Positions 19,873 through 29,395 of a DNA stretch of 64,000 nucleotides are shown here, piece after piece. How positions within the stretch are numbered: the first letter of the stretch is position 1; each line of letters begins with the position of its first letter. Both the position numbers and the translations under genes were made by a program. The DNA is from Lepidodermella squamata (taxonomy: Eukaryota; Gastrotricha), in assembly GCA_047495785.1 (NCBI GenBank), contig JBLDXI010000042.1, forward strand, positions 4,712,001 to 4,776,000. The letters run 5' to 3'. Below the pieces are notes generated by a model. The model made no database searches, had not been told where the DNA came from, and saw only the letters and a program-made list of their open reading frames with translations.

Positions 19873-21798
19873 TCAATTTTTAGTCGGTGCAATCTCGTGA
19901 TAATGACCATCTCGAACATCCATAGTAAGGTCCAATTTGACAAATTTAGCAGGATCTGTGCAGCTCTTATCGTAACCTCGGAGTCCAGCCAGGTATGTTT
20001 GCGGCTTTGGCACAACACTGTTTCCATCTTGTCGAACTTGGGTGGCCTGATCTTTCGGCAGATAGACCTGTGAAACGTTATCACGACGCAGTTGGCTGAG
20101 AACTGTCTGAACTGAATGCGTGGCCTTCTTCCGCATATTAGCGAGGCGCAGAGCTTGCCTTCGGAGTTCCCACTCGTTCCATTCGTAGCTTCGAACTATT
20201 GTTGGCTCCAGAATATGTGTGTCGGTTTGCGAATCAACATCAGCCTTCATTCCAACGGAAGCGCGTTTATGGTCATCAGTCGGAGCCATAAAACGGCCCG
20301 TGAAATGGCGGTGAAGCTCTAAAAATTGAATCAACTCAGGATTACGTCTAGCTCTTTCAATTATAGCGGCCACGTAAGTCGCAGGGTCGATGGCAAATTC
20401 CAAAGCAGCGGATTTTGAACTGAAAGTGAAGATCGAATCGTTTTTGAAACGCAACACGCCGATTTCAGGGTGGCCTCTCAGAATCAAACCTCGCTTCGCT
20501 AAGGCTAGCGGGCAAAACCCTCGCAGTTGAAGCTGTAGCTTCTCAAAATCACGCATAGCGTCAGGGTAGAGCCATTCGTGATCCTGAGGCGGGCAGACAA
20601 TAGAGACTCGGTTAGCTACACCGCCGTGTTCTGCACTTCGTTGCTCATCTGTCAAGACAGTCGCTCCTCCGAGCAGAGTCACCAGAGCATCATCAGGCAA
20701 GCGTTCATGGCATCTAGTGAACTGCTCCAAAGAGCTGAGTAAATTGCTTAAAACACTGAGAACGACCATCTCGTCTTGCAAAGATGACCAAATTTGGGCC
20801 AAATGAACGAATTGAGGATAAACTTGAGCAGTCGGAACTGCGGTTCGCTGCTGCACTGTAGCGCGTAACTGGTCCAAACGACGGCCTAGCTGGCTTTGCA
20901 GAGCCTCAACTTGTTCAGCGCAACGAGCCAAATCAGCAAGAATTATTGTAAGAAAGTGGTAGTGCTGACGAACATTGTACAAGCAATCTTTAACCAGTTC
21001 AATAATTTCAGCGTTGTTCGACTGGCCATTACCGGTATTCTGGAGAGCATATGCATCCATGCGCTCTAAAATTGTGACGTATCTCGCCGCACGTTCCGAT
21101 GCATTTCTCAGAGCCATTTCAAGCATTTGACTCAGGGCAGGAACAGCTTCATTTAGGATGGCTGGTAAATCATCTATGCCTTCGCCGCCGCGACCACAGT
21201 CTCTGTTGAATAACCGAATTCCAGTCACTATCAGAGCAAGCTCAATAATTTGCCGTTCTTTTTCATGCTTATGTAGTGCCAGAAATGTGGCCATTTCTGA
21301 TTGAGGAAATACACTCTGAAGTGCAGCGGCCGTTTCTCTAACAACGCCCAGCTCAGTAGGGCTTCCAAGCCCAGATCGCAGAAGAACTGCAGTTACAATT
21401 TTTCTGTAAAGTGCCTCCAGTTCATCGCGCGTTCTTGGCCGAGAATCAGTGATCTCCCTGACAGCAGGCATCATTCTTTGCTCAAGAACTCGGTGATGCT
21501 CTCTAAGAAATTCACTACGAGAAGCGTAGTTCATGTCAAAGTAAACCTGCATCTTTATTGTTTGCAGCGATGGGGCCCCAACATCCATCAGCCTGTCAAC
21601 GCATACTTTAACAAGATTCTCGACATCAGCTTTTGTCAAAGCCCGGTCAGTGCTCAGATTGTTTTGAGGATCAAGAACGGCGGCTTTCACGATAAACGCA
21701 ACCAATGTTTCCGTAACTGCCTGTCCTCGACTGGCACATTGATCTGCTATCTCACGAATGATATTCTTTATAACTGCTTCCGCGTGTACTCTTGCCAT
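19873..21798 (-). CDS. CFAP206: Cilia- and flagella-associated protein 206
   Basis: One uninterrupted exon of 641 residues, close to the usual length of about 620. CFAP206 is an axonemal protein at the radial spoke 2/N-DRC base in motile cilia and sperm tails. Similarity runs from end to end: EAVIKNIIREIADQCASRG near the start, ALTKADVENLVKVCVDRL, IVTGIRLFNRDCGRGGEGID, and the C-terminal signature QTDTHILEPTIVRSYEWNEW with THSVQT and QTYLAGLRG. The start ATG at 21798 matches the family N-terminus. It is the first gene of the tandem with the GT32 gene and TRPM. Absence of introns in a conserved gene could reflect intron loss or old retroposition. Confidence 0.95.
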   Translation of the reverse strand: MARVHAEAVIKNIIREIADQCASRGQAVTETLVAFIVKAAVLDPQNNLSTDRALTKADVENLVKVCVDRLMDVGAPSLQTIKMQVYFDMNYASRSEFLREHHRVLEQRMMPAVREITDSRPRTRDELEALYRKIVTAVLLRSGLGSPTELGVVRETAAALQSVFPQSEMATFLALHKHEKERQIIELALIVTGIRLFNRDCGRGGEGIDDLPAILNEAVPALSQMLEMALRNASERAARYVTILERMDAYALQNTGNGQSNNAEIIELVKDCLYNVRQHYHFLTIILADLARCAEQVEALQSQLGRRLDQLRATVQQRTAVPTAQVYPQFVHLAQIWSSLQDEMVVLSVLSNLLSSLEQFTRCHERLPDDALVTLLGGATVLTDEQRSAEHGGVANRVSIVCPPQDHEWLYPDAMRDFEKLQLQLRGFCPLALAKRGLILRGHPEIGVLRFKNDSIFTFSSKSAALEFAIDPATYVAAIIERARRNPELIQFLELHRHFTGRFMAPTDDHKRASVGMKADVDSQTDTHILEPTIVRSYEWNEWELRRQALRLANMRKKATHSVQTVLSQLRRDNVSQVYLPKDQATQVRQDGNSVVPKPQTYLAGLRGYDKSCTDPAKFVKLDLTMDVRDGHYHEIAPTKN

Positions 21799-22109
21799 TG
21801 CAGCTTAATATTATAATTCAGTAAAAGACCAGCGGTAATCGAAGAGTTAGTTCTCAAAGATAGGGCCCATTTTTAGCAAGATGCGTGCGTGGAGCATTCA
21901 TCGGTTGCTAAGAACGCAATTAATACATATTATTGCATTATAACAAGATTTACTACGATTATATTATTGTCAATAATTTACATTTATTATATGTCAGAAA
22001 TTTTTAATTGGTGTTTTATCATATGCCAGGTAGTACATGCCAGGTAGTATAGGCAGTGTGAGTCGCAGTTTTTGCCAATTCACATCCTAGAACATTTCAA
22101 ATGATTTAG
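21799..22109. other. Spacer upstream of CFAP206, up to the retrotransposon
   Basis: AT-rich, with TATTATTG-type runs around 21930-21990 and a tandem TGCCAGGTAGTA(C/T)A at 22024-22050. It probably carries the CFAP206 promoter. No TATA box is clear. Confidence 0.4.
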
Positions 22110-22122
22110 AATCAAATGCTCC
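22110..22122 (+). repeat. Left target-site duplication of the non-LTR element
   Basis: AATCAAATGCTCC at 22110-22122 is repeated exactly at 26918-26930, directly after the poly(A) tract. The first bases may overlap the A-run, so the duplication is 11-13 bp. Confidence 0.85.
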
Positions 22123-22259
22123 TGCGATTGAATATTAAATTTTCTGAGGTTTCTTAATACAATATTTGGTCTCTGTCTGCGGGTTTTCGCGACAGGACTT
22201 TACTACTTCTTCTCCAAATACTGTCATCAAGTGATAGTACCTCATCGGCTGCTGGTGGC

Positions 22260-23912
22260 ATGGCAGCAGCTGAAAACACGGCGGCTGAGTGGCGAAAGGC
22301 TGAGGCGCTTCAAATGGAGCTGCTAGCGGTTCTTCAACACTTGGCGAGTGGAAAGGGCGGCAGTGTCCTGCCCGGTAGACGCCGGTCAATGTCAGTTCTA
22401 GCTGACTCGAGCAAAGCGATTCCTGCGCCACATGTGCTCCAGACACGAGTGCAGAAGTGTATGTTCTTGCTTCTCAATGGCTTCTTGCCGCCTGATGATG
22501 GCCATGAACCGGATGCAGCACAAACCCCAAATGGGTCGAGGAAGAGGGCTCAATCGATTACGAGGTCCAAAGGTCGAAAGCCTGAAGAAAGTAGCGATAC
22601 AACCAAGCTAAGTCCACTCGACAAGCGGTCAAAAGCCCAGGAAGAAGGGGAGTGTAGCTCCGACGAGATGGACGCCGAACAACAGCCTCAGGAGCGCCGT
22701 ACGTACGGAGAAGTTGCCAAGCAAGGGGCATCGACGGAACAGTGGTCAAGGGCGCCCGTCGACGTGAAGAACGATAAGAAAAAAGGTGACGGCAGGAAAG
22801 AGACGGCCGCCAAGGTGCTCTGCATCGACGGCTACGACCGAGAGCGATTTCCTAATGTCATGAGCGTCGTAAAAGCACTGAAAGCGATCTGCGATTGCGA
22901 ATTTGCGAAAGTCAGAGGCATGATGCGCGGTGGTGTTTCCGTGACCTGCAAAACGACAGAAGATGCTGAAGCTATCCTGAATAGCGACCTCTGGAAGAGC
23001 GATGACTTGGCGGCAAGACCATTGGGCCCGGACGCCCGGGTGCATCGACCGACTTCTGCAACGGGCGGTGTCGTCGGCGAGACAATTATCGAGTCGAAGA
23101 AAGTAGTTGTTGAGGGGTTGCCCCATGATGTGCTGGAAGATGAGCTACTGGCCGAACTGAACGAAGTAGGCGTTACCCGAGTCCATGGATTCGCTGGTAA
23201 GAAGAGGGAGAAGCCCTCGTGGGGGACGGACTGGCTACTCGTTTTCGAGGACGAAAGCCTGGCGAAGGTCGCCCTGGACGGAGGGGTGCTCCTATACAAT
23301 GTTCGCTTCCGATGTCGGCCGTGCAAAAATACACGGGGTCCGCCGCGCTGCCTGAACTGCCTAGAGTTTGGGCATCGGACAGGTACCTGTCTACGACAGC
23401 CGACGGCTTGCTCTGAGTGTGGGCAACCAGGAGTCAAGTACGGACACGCCGAATGTACGGCACCGAAAAAAGGAGACCCAGGAAAGATCTGCTGGGCGTG
23501 CAAGGAGGCTGGCGGGGACAAATTCAACCACTCAGCTGGATCGCTGGGCTGCCCCATTGCCAAGGAGCTGAGTCGAAGGGCCCACGAAGACGCACGGCGC
23601 AAGGCGCAGCTTGAGGAAGAAAGAAGGCGGAAAGCGAGAGACGAAGCCGCTGAAAGAGAAAATGCGAAACGCGAAGAGCCACAACGTCGAAATAAGGCTG
23701 GTATCAGCAAAGAAGAGGTACACAAGGTTATAAACGATTCGGTCGGAAGCGTTGCTGCGTCGGTCATTATGGAGGTAATGATGGGGCTTATCAAGTCGTT
23801 CGAAGGTATGAAGGTCAAAAACGCAAGCAACATCGTCATCGACTCGTTCGAGGCTACTATCTCTGAAAAGATCGACTGGGCTGAACTCCGAAAATACAGT
23901 AATGGAAATTAG
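22260..23912 (+). CDS. Retrotransposon ORF1, Gag-like RNA-binding protein
   Basis: 550 residues from ATG 22260. The protein should coat the element RNA and bring it to the target. A charged, disordered N-terminal half is followed by an RRM-like region (CIDGYDRERFPNVMSVVKAL) and a Cys/His cluster of CCHC knuckles (CLNCLEFGHRTGTC, then CSECGQPGVKYGHAEC, then CWACKEAGG with a later His and Cys). A Lys/Arg/Glu-rich coiled-coil segment precedes the C-terminus. The layout is that of ORF1 proteins in arthropod Jockey and I elements. The stop overlaps the ORF2 start. Confidence 0.88.
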   Translation: MAAAENTAAEWRKAEALQMELLAVLQHLASGKGGSVLPGRRRSMSVLADSSKAIPAPHVLQTRVQKCMFLLLNGFLPPDDGHEPDAAQTPNGSRKRAQSITRSKGRKPEESSDTTKLSPLDKRSKAQEEGECSSDEMDAEQQPQERRTYGEVAKQGASTEQWSRAPVDVKNDKKKGDGRKETAAKVLCIDGYDRERFPNVMSVVKALKAICDCEFAKVRGMMRGGVSVTCKTTEDAEAILNSDLWKSDDLAARPLGPDARVHRPTSATGGVVGETIIESKKVVVEGLPHDVLEDELLAELNEVGVTRVHGFAGKKREKPSWGTDWLLVFEDESLAKVALDGGVLLYNVRFRCRPCKNTRGPPRCLNCLEFGHRTGTCLRQPTACSECGQPGVKYGHAECTAPKKGDPGKICWACKEAGGDKFNHSAGSLGCPIAKELSRRAHEDARRKAQLEEERRRKARDEAAERENAKREEPQRRNKAGISKEEVHKVINDSVGSVAASVIMEVMMGLIKSFEGMKVKNASNIVIDSFEATISEKIDWAELRKYSNGN

Positions 23913-26742
23913 ATCGAATAGCATATTCAGAGTTGGCGAATGGAATCCTAGAAGCATCGTCAACGCTGGCAAACAATACGAAGTTGAAATTGTATCGAAT
24001 GAACTAGATCTGGATGGCATAGTGATGCCGGAGTCTTGGCTTAAACCGGGAAATCGGGTGAATGCGTCCGGGTATAAAGTATTTAGGAACGACCGAACCG
24101 AAACCGATGGCGGAAGTGTCTCTATTTTAATAAGAAAAAGCATCAAGGTTCTGAAAGTCAAGCGATCAATTAATGCAAACAATGTCGAGTGGCTAGCCGT
24201 TAAACTAGCCTTGAAAAATCGTGCCCCTTTGTGGTTAATCGGCGTCTACATCCCGAACGGAAATCGAGCGACTTCGTTGACTTTCCTCGACGAGTTCCTG
24301 GCAGAAGGTTCATGCCTCATCTGTGGCGACTTCAATGCTAAACACCCGGAATGGCTGGAAGGAGCGAGAGCTAACCGCGCTGGTCGAGATCTTATGAAAT
24401 TCGCGGAAACCAGACGTCTTACCGTACTAGGCGATAAAGTCCCGACTCATGAAGATGGAAATCGCCTCGACTTATGGCTGTCTACGCCTGATTTGGTTAA
24501 TCTCGTTGAGGCCTTTGAGGTTGGCGAGTCGTACGGTAGCGACCACTTTGTCACAAAGCTGGACGTTCGTCTCGAGACAATTCGTGCGGAGAAAAGCAAT
24601 AATCGATTCAACTATGCGCGGGGAAATTTCTCGAAGAAAGGCTACGAAGCTGGAGTGGAAAAAAGGCTACCAAAGAAGGGCGAAATTGAAATCCTCGAAG
24701 CTACGCCACTCTTAGTCGATTTGATGAGCAAGCAAGCGATAAATGCAATGTTGGGCTCAGCCGAAGAATTTATTCCGAAGTGTGAAATCAAAGATGTCGT
24801 GGGTTGGGTTCCGAATACGGAAATTCGAAGCGCGATAAGAGAACGTCACCAAGAGCGTAGAGCCTACAAGCTGACTGGCGATCCGTACCATTGCTACCTC
24901 GCAAACCGCGCCTATGATAGATTCAAAGAACTAATCAAGAAAAACGAGTCGGCCAGGGCGATACGAAAAATGGCCCATATGGAAAGAAACCGGAGAACAA
25001 ATTTGAAGAACTTTTTTGCCGTGTACAGCCAGCTAACTACTGGAGACGGGGCTAAATGCGGTAGCGTTCAACCACTACGGCTAAAACCCGAAGACGACCT
25101 GGTTGTCGAAGAAGGTGAGCAGGCTAAATTACTCGCAAACCATCTGCAAAAGGCCCTCGCAAAACGTGACAATGTCGACCCGGACGAAGCGGTTCGCAAT
25201 CACCACAAATCCGTGGAGAACTACTGCAAAGAAAACGAGGAAAAGTTAAAGCCGCTCGAACGAGGCGATGTCAAAATGCTAGAAAAAACCACCAAAATCT
25301 CGAAAAAGGAATTCAAGTTGGCTGTTCGAAAATTGAAATTGAAGGCACCGGGACATGATGGCGTTCAGAATATCCTGATAAAGCGAGGTGGCAACCAGCT
25401 GTGGTGGCATTTAAGGCGCATGTTCAACACGTCGCTTGCATGTGGGTACATCCCCCAGAGCTGGAAAAAGGCACTAATCGTACCGATACCGAGACCAGGA
25501 AAGGATTTGAGCTCACCTAATGGATATAGGCCGGTTTCACTGCTGCCGACAATAGCTAAGCTGATGGAGCTGTGTTTGGCTGTGAAACTGCGGGATTTAC
25601 TCGAGAAGAAGTTGCTACTGCCGTTTCACCAAAGCGGCTTTCGACGGCTCAGATCGACAAATGATCACACATTCACATTGGCTCAGTTGGCATCCATGGC
25701 AAGACTCAAGAAAGAAGTTTTGTTAGTCGCTCTATTGGACTTCGAGGGTGCGTTCAATGCTGTTGACCACTCCAGTCTGATCTACAAGCTAGAGAAGTGC
25801 GAGCATATACCGAGAGAATGGGTTAGGTGGATAGCAGCATTCCTGATCGACAGAACCTTCCAAGTTCGGGTTGGCGACACCATCAGCGATGAAACGCCTA
25901 TTGGAGCGGGGGTGCCGCAAGGATCACCGTTGAGCCCGATCTTGTTCTGCTTCTTCACTGCCGACTTGGTCACTGAACCCTCCGGTCTAATGGACGCAAC
26001 TCCGGCATCTTTTGCCGACGACGTCATGCTCTACGCGTGCGAGGTCGCGCAGGATGTGGCGATCTCCAAGTTGCAAAAATCGCTACGCGTGGTAGGTACC
26101 TGGAGTCGGCTGTGGAAACTACCTCTGAGTCCACCCAAGTGCCAAGTGTTGTGTTTTGGTTCTTGGGATCGACCTGTTCGCCTTTTTATCGGCGCAACCG
26201 AGCTGCCCATCGTGAACGAGGCGCGCTATCTCGGCATAACATTTACGACGGACTTGGTGTGGGCCAAACACATAGACGAAGTGGCGGCCAAGGCAAAGAA
26301 GGCGGTCGGCGCGCTATACAGCGTTAGTTCCAGAGGCTCGCCACTGAGCATGGCCAGCAAAATCTTGCTATACGTTACCATGATCCGCCCAATCTTGGAA
26401 TACGGATGTATGTGTTTCTTAAATGCCAGCGAGACTCAGCTGGAGAAACTGTATATCATTGAGCACGACGCCCTTAGGTGTATTGTTGGCATCACTCGGC
26501 GCGAACAATTTGAGCGAAAAATTGGCATGAATGCGCTGTATACCCAAACGGGCTTGGTTCCCCTGCGTCTAAGGTTCCGCCAATTGACAGCAAAATTTCT
26601 GCGACGCGTCACGCTGGTCGTCCCCGCGGTGGCAAAGTTGATCCAGGAGCACCGAACAAGTCCGGCGGTGGGTGGCACTCCGCTTGGCAAGGTTGTTGCT
26701 GACCTCCCCGCGCCTATGAAGGCCTTGGAGATGAAAAAATAA
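23902..26742 (+). CDS. Retrotransposon ORF2, APE endonuclease plus reverse transcriptase
   Basis: 946 residues from ATG 23902, 11 bases before the ORF1 stop, so translation is probably by reinitiation. The N-terminal APE-type endonuclease carries VGEWNPRSI, MPESWL, GVYIPNG, GDFNAKHPEW (about residue 140), RLDLWLS and GSDHFVTKLDV. The reverse transcriptase (about 470-750) carries GYRPVSLLP, LLDFEGAFNAVDH, GVPQGSPLSP and the catalytic FADD box at 704-707. The usual YADD has Phe in the first position, as in Jockey elements. No RNase H follows. The frame has no stop, so the enzyme could be active. Confidence 0.93.
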   Translation: MEIRSNSIFRVGEWNPRSIVNAGKQYEVEIVSNELDLDGIVMPESWLKPGNRVNASGYKVFRNDRTETDGGSVSILIRKSIKVLKVKRSINANNVEWLAVKLALKNRAPLWLIGVYIPNGNRATSLTFLDEFLAEGSCLICGDFNAKHPEWLEGARANRAGRDLMKFAETRRLTVLGDKVPTHEDGNRLDLWLSTPDLVNLVEAFEVGESYGSDHFVTKLDVRLETIRAEKSNNRFNYARGNFSKKGYEAGVEKRLPKKGEIEILEATPLLVDLMSKQAINAMLGSAEEFIPKCEIKDVVGWVPNTEIRSAIRERHQERRAYKLTGDPYHCYLANRAYDRFKELIKKNESARAIRKMAHMERNRRTNLKNFFAVYSQLTTGDGAKCGSVQPLRLKPEDDLVVEEGEQAKLLANHLQKALAKRDNVDPDEAVRNHHKSVENYCKENEEKLKPLERGDVKMLEKTTKISKKEFKLAVRKLKLKAPGHDGVQNILIKRGGNQLWWHLRRMFNTSLACGYIPQSWKKALIVPIPRPGKDLSSPNGYRPVSLLPTIAKLMELCLAVKLRDLLEKKLLLPFHQSGFRRLRSTNDHTFTLAQLASMARLKKEVLLVALLDFEGAFNAVDHSSLIYKLEKCEHIPREWVRWIAAFLIDRTFQVRVGDTISDETPIGAGVPQGSPLSPILFCFFTADLVTEPSGLMDATPASFADDVMLYACEVAQDVAISKLQKSLRVVGTWSRLWKLPLSPPKCQVLCFGSWDRPVRLFIGATELPIVNEARYLGITFTTDLVWAKHIDEVAAKAKKAVGALYSVSSRGSPLSMASKILLYVTMIRPILEYGCMCFLNASETQLEKLYIIEHDALRCIVGITRREQFERKIGMNALYTQTGLVPLRLRFRQLTAKFLRRVTLVVPAVAKLIQEHRTSPAVGGTPLGKVVADLPAPMKALEMKK

Positions 26743-26917
26743 GCATCTATGCAGTGATTATATACAGTGATTCTGAAATCTATAATTTGTAAAGTCCGAA
26801 TCTAAGCCGATAGACGGGCTATTAGTTTTTACCTGCTATTTTTGAGTAGCATACCTTAGATAAGTGCCCGTTTTGTACACAATAAAACAAGAAAATGTGC
26901 AAAAAAAAAAAAAAAAA

Positions 26918-26930
26918 AATCAAATGCTCC
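26918..26930 (+). repeat. Right target-site duplication of the non-LTR element
   Basis: Exact copy of 22110-22122 directly following the poly(A) run at 26901-26919. It confirms the 3' end and the plus-strand orientation of the insertion. Confidence 0.85.
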
Positions 26931-27469
26931 CAAAGCAGTTGATTGCCAATCAGCTATGTTAAAGCAAGCAGATTTGCAATCAATGTTCAGCCTTTGCTTC
27001 CAAAGCAAACCACTACGGTTGCTTCCAGATCACTGATTCCAAATCTTATGGAGCTGTGTTTTGCTTTCATATCATTTTCCGTAGTTTTTGTGGAAAAATC
27101 TTCGGAATAATGGCCAATGATTAGGTTAGTGTTATTTCTTATGTTTTGAAGTATTATTTTATTCATGCTCACGTGACTGTGTTCCCTTTTGACTTTCTCT
27201 GAGGAGCCCGTCACAGTTGCCCTTTGTCATTATTCGCTCGCGGTTGGTGTATTGTTATGTGCGTAGATTCTCATTTTTAACCTATTCTGCACCATGTCTT
27301 ATTAGACAACTTTTAAATGTTGTTTGTTTCATGCAACGAAACAGAAAGCCGAATCAATCGTTTATTTCGCTTAATGAACAATCAAATGTTAAATGAAAAC
27401 GAAGTCCGAGGTGTTAATGTAGTACCAAGGAGGCAGCTAAAGCAGCTGTACAAAATGAAGAAAGATGAA
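26931..27469. other. Spacer after the retrotransposon
   Basis: No supported gene. Short open stretches on both strands have no start context or domain. The sequence continues the pre-insertion site (CAAAGCAGTTGATTGCC). Confidence 0.4.
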
Positions 27470-27845
27470 TCACATTGCACATGTAAAAATAGCGTCATTA
27501 ATTTCCAGTTCCTTGAATTCAACGGCAACTGCTTCGAAGTCGTTATTTAAGCGAGCAACCGACCACTGGAAGGTTTTCATCAAGAACTGGCCGCGCTCGG
27601 ACTCGATATCGCCGAAGACGTCCACTTGGCCCTGACCTGCGAGATGGAAATGCAGGCCTCCGGGTGGTACTTCGACTGCCTTCTCATGGCTCTCGTTTCC
27701 GTTGCCTTTGATCGGAAGAACCTTTGTGGGATTGTCAAGGGCGCTCGCAGGACGCCGTTGTCGAGTCTTAGGTGGTTTATGCCGTGCGTCTTCATTTCGC
27801 AAGAGCGTCGTCGATAGCCTGATGTGACGCCTTGACTTCACCATG
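27470..27845 (-). pseudogene. Unknown protein family, copy 1 (probably decayed or a gene fragment)
   Basis: A 124-codon minus-strand open frame starts at ATG 27844. Its second half (PPGGLHFHLAGQGQVDV, QFLMKTFQWSVARLNNDFEA, VEFKELEIND) is clearly related to the translation of 28085-28330. I do not recognise the family. A duplicated, partly open protein motif next to a transposase relic suggests it belonged to a mobile element or a small gene family. Whether this copy is expressed cannot be said. Confidence 0.35.
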
Positions 27846-28084
27846 AATTGCTGGCAAATTTGGACGCATCATGTGCTTGTTTTTATCAAGAAACTCGACA
27901 ACTGGCTTGTTTTAAACCATGTCAGCTTCCTCTGGGTTGGTTTGCTGTTCGAGCATGCCAGCAAGAGACCGATCGAGGAAGTCGATGGCTACCGTTAAAG
28001 CCAAGCTAGAAGCACCTTTGTTGTAATCGTCAGAGTGCAGGCTGCAGCTAGCTAGAGCCATGAAAAAAATGAAGGAGGATGATC

Positions 28085-28330
28085 ATATATTACATCTCAA
28101 ATGTAAAACAGCGTCATTTAATTGAAGTTCCTTGAATTCGACGGCCACCGCTTCCAAGTTGTTTTTAAATCTGTCACAATCTGCTGGAAGGTCTTGAACT
28201 AGAACTGGGCGCGTTCAGTGGTGACCTGAACTTCGCCCAAAGCTGCAAGATGAAATCGCATGCCGCCAGGTGGTATTTCTGCTACCGGCTCTTCGACCGC
28301 GTTAGTCAACCGTTCAATCGCGGTAATAGG
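28085..28330 (-). pseudogene. Unknown protein family, copy 2 (interrupted)
   Basis: The minus-strand translation gives PPGGMRFHLAALGEVQVTTE, then a stop, then FKTFQQIVTDLK, VAVEFKELQLNDA, parallel to copy 1. An in-frame stop and the absence of an ATG mark it as a relic. The two copies lie 0.6 kb apart in the same orientation. Confidence 0.45.
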
Positions 28331-28379
28331 TAATAGGCAATGGGCTTATCTGCCTTCGATTCGGTTATTTCGGGGTCAT

Positions 28380-29100
28380 TCGGGGTCATTTGGCTGAGTG
28401 GATTTCCGGAGCATTGCGCTTGAGAGCGTAATAGTGCGTTGCTGTCGTACGGAACACCACGCTGATGCATTGTTCATCCGAAGTCTCATCGACAGCGCAT
28501 CTACCAATGCGTATATCTCTCAAACTAGTTGCGGTGATAATGAAAACTGATGCCACGTGCACACGCACTGATGGCTTAGACCTCGGCAAAATATCCAGGT
28601 TGCGCCAATGCCTCAACGTAGGCGAAGACCAGTTGTAAGCTTCGTTAGCGTTTTCAAAGTGTCGCCGTCTTCTGTCTATGCAAGTTGCGGACACCATCCA
28701 GAAGTCCTGAGTGCGTTGTTGATCAAGATGAGTACCAATCGAGTCCAAGAAGGATTCGCAGCTGGCGTCAAAGAAGCAATTAACAATGTTTAATGAATTA
28801 TGTTCTTCCCAAGTCTGAGCTACATAGAGCGGCTTAAGAAAATCTTTAAACCTGACGAAAGCTCTCGCAAAGCTTCGATTTCATTGAAGTCTTTCTCGAC
28901 AATGAAAATCTTCGGGACCTTTTCGGTTGTCCCAGAAAAACACATCGAGGCAATCTGTTAATACCGGCCTCGTCTCTTTGGGCGTGAAAGGCGTGAAAGA
29001 TTGGCTGCCTTTTACCGTTCTCGTCAACAGTCATAATAATGTTTAGTGGCATGCCACGATTGTTAGTCTTGTAAGTGCCATCCATTAGACAGCATCAGAA
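28380..29100 (-). pseudogene. Decayed MULE-type transposase
   Basis: On the minus strand from about 29085 the translation reads MDGTYKTNNRGMPLNIIMTV and QPIFHAFHA, the start of a MULE transposase catalytic core (first Asp in DGTYKTN). The next block (PKIFIVEKDFNEIEALRELS) continues in another frame. A 120-codon open stretch at 28748-28386 follows without a recognisable motif. Frame changes and a stop directly before the core mark it as dead. Terminal inverted repeats were not found. Confidence 0.55.
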
Positions 29101-29375
29101 AACCGTTTTAGCTTGCAGCTTAGCAAGTAACCACTTGGATCTTCGTGGTATCTGGATCTTCAATTGTGCACACTGACTCACAAGGCTTGAATCGGGAGTA
29201 GTTCTTCAAGTGTTGGCGTCTAATTTTTATAGTTCAAAAAATGAATGAAATTAGACGCACATAGAATCTAGATTTATAGGCTAGCAGTATTTCGCATCCT
29301 GAAATAACACAATTTTGAAAATTTTGAAAATTCGATCGCTGAAATATTGATTTGAATTTTTGATAAAATTCTTAG
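29101..29375. other. Spacer upstream of TMBIM4
   Basis: AT-rich. It ends with TGATAAAATTCTTAG (29361-29375), a 3' splice site 20 bp before the TMBIM4 ATG. No gene is seen. Confidence 0.4.
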
Positions 29376-29395
29376 ATATCTTAATAACGCGAAAA

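Larger units (their letters stand above)
22123..26917 (+). mobile_element. Full-length Jockey-like non-LTR retrotransposon
   Basis: The element spans about 4.8 kb: 5' UTR (22123-22259), ORF1 with zinc knuckles, ORF2 with endonuclease and reverse transcriptase, a 175-bp 3' UTR with AATAAA at 26881, and a 19-base A run. Perfect direct repeats flank it. Both frames are open and overlap by 11 bp. There is no RNase H domain, which with the APE endonuclease points to the Jockey group; CR1-like is the alternative. Intact frames and an exact target duplication indicate a recent insertion. It landed between CFAP206 and the decayed region at 27-29 kb. Confidence 0.92.

Noticed and set aside
22832-23839. 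335-codon minus-strand open frame
   Set aside because: It lies opposite retrotransposon ORF1, is low-complexity Ser-rich, and is explained as the antisense shadow of that gene.
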